Shown in pieces: positions 49,196 through 55,962 of a DNA stretch of 64,000 nucleotides (its first letter is position 1; the number at the start of each line of letters is the position of its first letter). Both the position numbers and the translations under genes were made by a program. The stretch lies in contig JAUWYR010000006.1 of NCBI GenBank assembly GCA_030615745.1, positions 1-64,000 on the forward strand, in the 5' to 3' direction. The notes under the pieces were generated by a model. That model did not search any database. It was given only the letters and a program-made list of their open reading frames with translations, and was not told the DNA's origin. The DNA is from Candidatus Zixiibacteriota bacterium. GTDB lineage: Bacteria; Zixibacteria; MSB-5A5; SM23-73-2.

Positions 49196-50020
49196 ATGGG
49201 AAGTTTAGTTAAAATAATTCTTATTGGAATAATAATCTTTTTCATAATCTTTCCCATCTTTATCCTTTTTAAATATTCTATATCAGACAAAGATAGCGTT
49301 GTTACTGGAGGAAAATATCCTGAACCTTTCTGGCCCTTTAACCCGAATTTCAAGATGTTTGAATCCCTTTCTGTTAGAGGTGATTTTTTATACTCTGGAA
49401 TGGTCAGCTTAGAAGTTGGTCTTTTGACTGTGATTTTTTGTCTTTTTTTAGGTGTTCCCACTGCTTATGCCTTAGCCCGATTCAAAATTCCAGGGGTGGG
49501 GGTTTTGCTTTTCTTTCTTTTGTCAATCAGGTTATTTCCGGACATATCAGCAGTGATACCTGTTGCAGAGCAGTTTTTTAAACCCCCGTTTTCCTATTTG
49601 CCTCCTTTGGTTTTGGTAGCCTTAGCTCACACCCTCCTATCATTGCCTTACACTATTTATATTGCGGAAGGTGTTTTCGAGTCCATACCAAAAGACTTAG
49701 AAGAACAATCTCAGGTGTTGGGAGCTTCCAGAGCTTATTCTTTTTTAAGGATTTTAACACCTTTAGCTTTGCCAGGATTAGGAGCAGCTGCAATCTATAC
49801 ATTTCTTTTATCCTGGAACGAATTTGTATTTGCCTATTTTCTTTTGTTTCAGGGAACCGAGAGCACCCTGCCGGTTTACCTTTTAAGAATTTTGACCTGG
49901 TCACCTCAGAAGAATTTCATAGCTGCTATATCTCTTTTAATATGTATTCCTGTTATAATATTTACATTTGCAGTTCAGAGGTATATGAGAACTGGACTGA
50001 CCGCAGGAGCGGTAAAATGA
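49196..50020 (+). CDS. ABC sugar permease (MalG/UgpE-type)
   Basis: EEQSQVLGASRAYSFLRILTPLALPGLGAAAIYTFLLSWNEFVFA. Confidence 0.92.
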   Translation: MGSLVKIILIGIIIFFIIFPIFILFKYSISDKDSVVTGGKYPEPFWPFNPNFKMFESLSVRGDFLYSGMVSLEVGLLTVIFCLFLGVPTAYALARFKIPGVGVLLFFLLSIRLFPDISAVIPVAEQFFKPPFSYLPPLVLVALAHTLLSLPYTIYIAEGVFESIPKDLEEQSQVLGASRAYSFLRILTPLALPGLGAAAIYTFLLSWNEFVFAYFLLFQGTESTLPVYLLRILTWSPQKNFIAAISLLICIPVIIFTFAVQRYMRTGLTAGAVK

Positions 50021-50077
50021 TATAAGATCACCTTGTAACTTTTGATTATGATTCTTAATGATTAATAACACTAAAAG

Positions 50078-50139
50078 GTGCCTGTTGGGTCCCCTGACCC
50101 AACAGGGTTCTCCAGTCAGGTCGGGGACCTGACTGGCAC
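50078..50139. repeat. three-way-junction element (TWJ-2)
   Basis: GTG|CCTGTTGGGTC CCCT GACCCAACAGG|GTTCT|CCAGTCAGGTC GGG GACCTGACTGG|CAC. Confidence 0.92.
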
Positions 50140-50240
50140 AGATAAATGTAGTTGCTCGATTTATCGAGCTATAGTGTCTTTTGAATCAGGCAACTACGAA
50201 GGAAAAACACTAAAAGATTTGCAAATAAAAAAGGATTGTT

Positions 50241-51251
50241 GTGGCTGAAGTAAAATTAGAGAATTTAAGCAAATTTTTCGGAGAAGTTAAGGCTGTGGAT
50301 AACATAGACTTAAAAGTTGAGGATGGAGAATTTTTGACTCTGGTTGGTCCATCCGGTTGTGGTAAATCTACCACTTTAAGACTGGTAGCTGGATTAGAAA
50401 AGGTAACCAAAGGAAAAATCTATATTGATAACCTGATGGTCAATGATATTCCTCCTCAGAAAAGGAATATCTCCATGGTTTTTCAGAGCTATGCCCTTTT
50501 TCCACATATGTCGGTTGAAGCTAATATTGGATTTGGTTTGAAAATAAGAAGAATGGATAAGGATAAAAAAAATAAAAAGATAGAGTGGGCTTTAGAGCTT
50601 TTAAGTTTAGATGGATTAGAAAAAAGGTTACCTAAAGAGCTTTCAGGTGGTCAACGACAGAGAGTAGCATTGGGAAGAGCATTGGTCTTGGAGCCTGATG
50701 TTCTACTTTTAGATGAGCCCTTGTCAAATCTCGATGCGAAATTAAGGATGAGGATGAGAACTGAACTGAAAAGGCTTCATAAAAAGGTAAAAGCGACTAT
50801 AATTTACGTTACCCATGACCAGGCAGAGGCGATGACCCTCTCTGACAGGTTAGCTGTGATGAAGGATGGAAAGATATTACAGGTGGGCACACCTGAGGAT
50901 GTATATGAAAAACCGAAGGAGGTATTCACCGCAGGCTTTATCGGCTCTCCCACGATGAATTTTCTGGATGGAGAGTTTTTTCCTTTTGTTAAAGATAAAA
51001 ATATAATCGTTGGAATAAGGGCTGAAGACTTAAAATTATCTCGAAAAGAAGTGCCAAATTCTATAAAAGGGAGGTCAATTGTAATTGAGACCTTAGGCTC
51101 GGATAATTATCTTTATGTTGAGGTCTCAGACACTCTGGTTTCAGTCAGACTTAAGCCTGAGGAGAAAGTTCTTGAAGGGGAGGAGGTTTGGTTGGTTTTT
51201 GAAGAGAAGAGGATACATAGGTTTGATAAAAATTCGGGGCAAAGAATTTGA
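50241..51251 (+). CDS. ABC transporter ATP-binding protein (MalK/UgpC-type)
   Basis: GPSGCGKSTTLRLVAGLE, LSGGQRQRVALGRALVLEPDVLLLDEPLSNLDAKLR, C-terminal TOBE-like region; GTG start. Confidence 0.95.
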   Translation: MAEVKLENLSKFFGEVKAVDNIDLKVEDGEFLTLVGPSGCGKSTTLRLVAGLEKVTKGKIYIDNLMVNDIPPQKRNISMVFQSYALFPHMSVEANIGFGLKIRRMDKDKKNKKIEWALELLSLDGLEKRLPKELSGGQRQRVALGRALVLEPDVLLLDEPLSNLDAKLRMRMRTELKRLHKKVKATIIYVTHDQAEAMTLSDRLAVMKDGKILQVGTPEDVYEKPKEVFTAGFIGSPTMNFLDGEFFPFVKDKNIIVGIRAEDLKLSRKEVPNSIKGRSIVIETLGSDNYLYVEVSDTLVSVRLKPEEKVLEGEEVWLVFEEKRIHRFDKNSGQRI

Positions 51252-51275
51252 AATCACAAGAGAGTTAAATAGTTG

Positions 51276-51297
51276 CGTCAGGACTGGGGACCTGACA
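51276..51297. repeat. single hairpin related to TWJ-2 second arm
   Basis: GTCAGG ACTGGGGA CCTGAC. Confidence 0.5.
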
Positions 51298-51362
51298 TAA
51301 TACTAAATTAACGGAGCCTTCATGGCTCCGATACCATCGAATCTGCGTAGAGACTGTATTTT

Positions 51363-51422
51363 TGTTGTTGCCGAATTTCTAATTCGGCAATACCTTGCTG
51401 TATTTAAAATGCAGCAACAACA
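51363..51422. repeat. three-way-junction element (TWJ-4)
   Basis: TGTTGT|TGCCGAATT TCT AATTCGGCA|ATACCT|TGCTGTATTT A AAATGCAGCA|ACAACA. Confidence 0.8.
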
Positions 51423-51455
51423 TTCGATATAAAAATTTTTGGTAGTTTTTTAATC

Positions 51456-51878
51456 CTAATCCTCGTAGTAGAATATTTTCCATCTACCCTCTTTTAAATA
51501 TAAACGCACATTGGTATATCTGTAAATCCCTGTTTTTAAATGCATAAAGGTTAGCTCAACAGTTGCAGTATCACCCTCAAATTTTGCATCCCCAATAACT
51601 TTACGATAGTTTTCCCATTTCACCCTAATAGTGCCATCCTTTAAAAAGTGTCTTTTAAGCTGATTTTTCGCCTGATCTAATTTTTCTTCAGGTAAATATG
51701 GGAATTTTTTTTGGGTTAACATATCGAAATCAACCAACATTTGCAGAGCTAAAGAGTCAGATTTTGCCACAGCTTTTATGAATTTTATCACCGTTTGTCT
51801 TGGATCAGGCCTTCCTCCACACTGGATAACAATAGAAAATAGCGTCGTAAAGACCCCTATATAAAATACTTTTTTCAT
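51456..51878 (-). CDS. lipoprotein of unknown function (DUF4878/NTF2-like)
   Basis: lipobox-like SIVIQC; GDTATVELTFMHLKTG...LKEGRWKIFY. Confidence 0.65.
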   Translation of the reverse strand: MKKVFYIGVFTTLFSIVIQCGGRPDPRQTVIKFIKAVAKSDSLALQMLVDFDMLTQKKFPYLPEEKLDQAKNQLKRHFLKDGTIRVKWENYRKVIGDAKFEGDTATVELTFMHLKTGIYRYTNVRLYLKEGRWKIFYYED

Positions 51879-51973
51879 TCAGACCTTCCTTTTTTATTTA
51901 GTTTTCTTTACAGGTTAATCTAAATTGAGGATATTGTCAATAATTTTTTGAATTGTGTCTGGAAAGATGTTAA

Positions 51974-52075
51974 TGGAGTGTGCAAAGCATCTTGACGATA
52001 AACCTTCAGGTTTACTTAGAAAAGATTCTATTTATCTTTAAAATTTAATAGATCAAGCTAAAGCTTGATACTCCA
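51974..52075. repeat. TGGAGTG-bordered inverted-repeat element, copy a
   Basis: TGGAGTGTGCAAAGC...AGCTTGATACTCCA; internal TAAACC-TTCA-GGTTTA hairpin. Confidence 0.8.
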
Positions 52076-52086
52076 AAAAGAAAAAA

Positions 52087-52208
52087 TGGAGTGTGCAAAG
52101 CTCGAAGAGTCTTGACGACATCTCCGTATGGATCAAGAGATTGACGATAAACCTTCAGGGTTACAGGAAAAAACTATATTATAAGTCAAGCTGAAGCTTG
52201 ACACTCCA
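52087..52208. repeat. TGGAGTG-bordered inverted-repeat element, copy b
   Basis: TGGAGTGTGCAAAGCT...AGCTTGACACTCCA; shares GACGATAAACCTTCAGG with copy a. Confidence 0.8.
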
Positions 52209-52261
52209 ATATAGTTACTCTAAGCTTGCACTTTAATTTTTTGCTTCGATTGGTAGAAATA

Positions 52262-52288
52262 AAAAAGCCATCCAGAGGATGGCTTTTT
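52262..52288 (-). terminator. terminator downstream of the sigma54 activator gene
   Basis: AAAAAGCCATCC-AGA-GGATGGCTTTTTT. Confidence 0.8.
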
Positions 52289-52300
52289 TAAATTAAATCT

Positions 52301-55168
52301 TTATTTTTTCTTTGGCGAAACTAAGTTATATCGCTTCATCTTGAACCTTAAGGATGACTCAGGGATAGAAAGGGCACAAGCAGTTGTTTTTTTAACCCAG
52401 TTGTTGTCGCTTAAAGCCTTAAGGATATATTGTTTTTCTAATAAAGCCATGCGCTCATACAAGGAAAGCTTATCTTTTTTTAACTCCTCAGGAATTGTGA
52501 ATTTGTCAGATAGAGCATCGAGCTGGGTTGTCCCTTTACCTTTATCGAAAGTTAAAACCCTTCTAACCTCGTTCTCCAGTTCCCTTACATTTCCTGGCCA
52601 GTCGTAGTTGGTGAAAAGTTCCAAAATTAAAGGAACTAAATTGGAGAAAAGAGAAGGATTTTGTGAATAACTTTTGATAAAGTGATCTACCAGAAGAGGA
52701 ATATCCTCCCTTCTTTCCTTCAAAGGCGGAATTTTGATATGAACTGCATTCAAACGATAGAACAAATCCTTGCGGAAGTTCCCTTTTTCAACCTCATCTT
52801 CCATGTCTTTATTAGTTGAGGACATTATCCTTATGTCTACTTTTCTGAGCTTTGTCTCACCTAAGCGGGTGAACTCTTTGTCTTCCAAAACCCGCAGAAG
52901 TTTGATCTGGGAGGATAGCTTTATATCTGCTATCTCATCCAGATACAAAGTTCCTCTGTCAGCCTCCTCTAAAAGACCTCTTTTATCAAAAGTAGCTCCG
53001 GTATAAGCGCCCTTTTTGTGTCCGAAAAGCTCCGACTCGAAAAGGGATTCAGGCAGAGCAGCGCAATTTATCGCAATGAATTTTCCTTCTTTTCTTCCGC
53101 TCGAATAATGGATAGCTTTTGCAATCAGGTCTTTGCCAGTTCCTGTCTCACCTTCAAACAAAATAGGAAGATCGGAATCTTTGACCTGCAAAAGCTTCCA
53201 CAAGATCTTCAACATCTTTGGATTCTGAGTTATAACAGTTGGGAAACAGGAGGTTAACTCAAGCTGTTGCCTTAATTTAAGATTGTCCTGTTCAAGTCTT
53301 TTCTTCTCAAACTCAACCAATTTCAATCCGATCACATCTGCAAAAGCAACAGCAAAATTAAATTGGTTTTGAGTGAAAAAAGATCTTGGCAATAAATCCC
53401 CATTCCTGTCGAGGTATAAATATCCCTCCACTTTTTCTTGTGATTTAAGAGGAATAAAAAGAAGGCTTTGGACTTGTTCTCCATTCAGTTTTAAACCGTT
53501 TGTGCTAATTATGGGTTGTTCTCTTTTCTTTTGAGAATCAGGTAGTTCGAAAAATATTTTGTGAGCGCCCTCAGGTCCAATATTTAAACACGAGATGACT
53601 TTAAAATTATTTTCATCATTTTTCAAAAGTATAAATCCCCTATCCGCCTCGATTCTTTTTGCCAAAATATCCAAGATTTCCTTTAAGCTTCCTCCTTTAA
53701 GTCCCCTGTATTCACCCTCTGATAGATATCTTCGAAACAACCTGTATTCGTTCTCAAAAGATAATGATTTTTCCGAGATCAAGTTTTCGATACCCTCCCT
53801 TAAACTCTTTATCTTTTGAAGCTTTCCCTCATCTAAAAGTTGAGTAAAAAGAATTTGAGCTAAATCTAAGGATTGTAGCGCTTGGTCTAACTCCTTTTTC
53901 TCCAAAAATAAATAAGCCTTTGAAAGTTGAGCTTCTGCAGAAAAGTGGGGTATTTTTATTTCCGAGAAAAGTTTTTGGCTTTTTTCCAAAAAGCTTAAAG
54001 ACTTCTGATAATCAAAACAGCCTTCTTTTCCTGCTTTAAGAAAGGTTTTAGCTAATTCATATTTTGCCCCTAAATTCTGAAAAAGGTCGATACTTTTGGA
54101 AAAATATGTTAAAGATTTTTCCTTTTGTGCCTTTTTTGACCATATCTCTCCTAAGATACGATAGATTGCTCCTTGTTCTGTTCTCTCATTCAAAGATAGG
54201 GATATGTTCAAAGACCTCTCGCAATAAGCTAAAGCGGTATCGAGTTCATCTTTGGCAGTTTTCAATTCAGCTAAAATCCTAAAGGTCTGCGAAGCTATAT
54301 CCCCTTCAGGAGCATTCTTTTCTATTATCTTAAGTGTTTTGTTGCAACAATCCTCTGTTTTTTCATAATCCCCTTTTGCTAAAGAAAGCTCCGCAGAATA
54401 TTCATAATAGATGGCTAAATCCCTGGTGAGATTGTTTTTTTGTATCAGCTTTTTTGCTTTTTGATAAAAGGAGAAAGACTGGACAAAGTCTTTTTTCAAA
54501 AATTTAATATATCCTAAGGATAGATAACCATGGGCTAAAAAGACCTCGTCTTTTTGTTTTTGGTTAATCAAAATGCTTTTTGAGAGATTCTTTTCAGCCT
54601 CATAGATTTTACCCTGTAAGATATTAACCCTTGCTAAATTAGCTAAAAGCCCACCTTTTTTTTGCTTATAATCTATTTCCTCAGATAGTCTAATAGATTC
54701 TTTCAGATATTCCTCTGATTTAGGGAAGTCTGATTGAATAAAATATATCTGGGCTATCTTGTTATATCCGGCTATAATTCCCTTAATATCATCTATCCTT
54801 CTGTAGGTAGCAATCGCATCTCTAATCTGGATTTCTGCTTCTTTGAGTCTACCAGTGGAAAGATAAATATTGCCCAAAATCCATAAGAGCTCTGCTATTC
54901 TTTTGTTCTCCAGAGTATTTTTGAAAAAATGATAGGCAATTTTGGCTTCAGGTAAAGCCTCCTTATACCTACCTTGATTAGATAAGACTTCAGCCAAAAG
55001 ATAAGATAAAGTAGCAGAGTCTTGAGTGAAGGGGAAAAGCTTTTGGTTTAGCTTTAACTCCCTTATCTCTGCTAAGGCTTGGTTGTAAGCCTTCTTCCGG
55101 ATTAACTCTTCTATAGCCTCAAGTTTTAAAGAAAAACTTAAGACTTTTTCATTAGCTTTGGTTTTCAT
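52301..55168 (-). CDS. sigma54-dependent transcriptional activator with N-terminal TPR and GAF domains
   Basis: TPR-like repeats; GETGTGKDLIAKAIHYSSGR, GAFTGA-class ELFGHKKGAYTGAT, C-terminal Fis-type HTH. Confidence 0.93.
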   Translation of the reverse strand: MKTKANEKVLSFSLKLEAIEELIRKKAYNQALAEIRELKLNQKLFPFTQDSATLSYLLAEVLSNQGRYKEALPEAKIAYHFFKNTLENKRIAELLWILGNIYLSTGRLKEAEIQIRDAIATYRRIDDIKGIIAGYNKIAQIYFIQSDFPKSEEYLKESIRLSEEIDYKQKKGGLLANLARVNILQGKIYEAEKNLSKSILINQKQKDEVFLAHGYLSLGYIKFLKKDFVQSFSFYQKAKKLIQKNNLTRDLAIYYEYSAELSLAKGDYEKTEDCCNKTLKIIEKNAPEGDIASQTFRILAELKTAKDELDTALAYCERSLNISLSLNERTEQGAIYRILGEIWSKKAQKEKSLTYFSKSIDLFQNLGAKYELAKTFLKAGKEGCFDYQKSLSFLEKSQKLFSEIKIPHFSAEAQLSKAYLFLEKKELDQALQSLDLAQILFTQLLDEGKLQKIKSLREGIENLISEKSLSFENEYRLFRRYLSEGEYRGLKGGSLKEILDILAKRIEADRGFILLKNDENNFKVISCLNIGPEGAHKIFFELPDSQKKREQPIISTNGLKLNGEQVQSLLFIPLKSQEKVEGYLYLDRNGDLLPRSFFTQNQFNFAVAFADVIGLKLVEFEKKRLEQDNLKLRQQLELTSCFPTVITQNPKMLKILWKLLQVKDSDLPILFEGETGTGKDLIAKAIHYSSGRKEGKFIAINCAALPESLFESELFGHKKGAYTGATFDKRGLLEEADRGTLYLDEIADIKLSSQIKLLRVLEDKEFTRLGETKLRKVDIRIMSSTNKDMEDEVEKGNFRKDLFYRLNAVHIKIPPLKERREDIPLLVDHFIKSYSQNPSLFSNLVPLILELFTNYDWPGNVRELENEVRRVLTFDKGKGTTQLDALSDKFTIPEELKKDKLSLYERMALLEKQYILKALSDNNWVKKTTACALSIPESSLRFKMKRYNLVSPKKK

Positions 55169-55492
55169 TTACCTTTCTTTTTCAGAGTTAGGCTTTTGAA
55201 AACTTTTGGCTTCGCCTTTTCTAACCTCTTTTTTTGTCCTCTCCTGGACTTGCCCTAAGGACTGAGAATGGGTTTTGTAAACCAATACTGTGAAATAAGG
55301 TGCCCAGTTAAAGTTCCAGTCAATAATCAGAAAAATACCATCATTTCCTGGCACAGGTTGTATCCCTTTTATATCATCCCAGGGGTGACCTCTTGGGTCA
55401 GGTTCATCATCTCCGGATCCAGGATAAGCTGAAAAAGTTAAGGAAAAGATGAAAAGAAAGAGGATTAGGAGGCTTAAAATCTTTTTTAACAT
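55169..55492 (-). CDS. small secreted protein of unknown function, next to the sigma54 activator
   Basis: signal peptide then YPGSGDDEPDPRGHPWDDIKGIQPVPGNDG; abuts the activator start. Confidence 0.65.
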   Translation of the reverse strand: MLKKILSLLILFLFIFSLTFSAYPGSGDDEPDPRGHPWDDIKGIQPVPGNDGIFLIIDWNFNWAPYFTVLVYKTHSQSLGQVQERTKKEVRKGEAKSFQKPNSEKER

Positions 55493-55586
55493 TTTATCTC
55501 CTCCAAATCAAAGGATGAAAGTTCAAAAAAACAATAATTTCAGAAAATTCAAATTAAAAAAAACTTAATTATTTTTTACCATTTAA

Positions 55587-55615
55587 AATTTAACAAAAAA
55601 TCCAGTTTTTGTCAA
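55587..55615 (-). promoter_or_regulatory. sigma70-type promoter for the 55492-52301 operon
   Basis: minus strand TTGACA-N17-TAAATT. Confidence 0.55.
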
Positions 55616-55747
55616 GTATTATTATCTAAATCTTTCCAATAAATTATACGGGTTGATTAATTTTTGATTAGAGGGTTTTTATTAAGCTAAAAAGCCTTCA
55701 TTGGCAATTCCAGCTTTATCGTCTAACATTCCCTTTTCACAAAGGTT

Positions 55748-55927
55748 TTAGGCAGGATAAATTCCTTCCTCTATTGAAATATTAATAAGTTCTAAATTAT
55801 AGCACTGAGCATCTAACTCTCCAGTGATTTTTTGGAGATTTATTCGACAATCTTTTAAGAATTCGAAAGGGTTAAAAGATGAAAAAGTCTGAGTTAAATC
55901 GGATAAAAAGAATTTCTTAGAGTGATT
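55748..55927 (-). pseudogene. possible gene remnant (59 codons, no start codon)
   Basis: open minus-strand frame NHSKKFFLSDLTQTFSSFNPFEFLKDCRINLQKITGELDAQCYNLELINISIEEGIYPA* with protein-like composition. Confidence 0.35.
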
Positions 55928-55962
55928 CTAAAAAACTCAATTTCTAAAACAGATTTAATAAT

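Noticed and set aside
51974-52208. CRISPR-like array
   Set aside because: Only two copies, with terminal inverted repeats and no regular spacers or cas genes.
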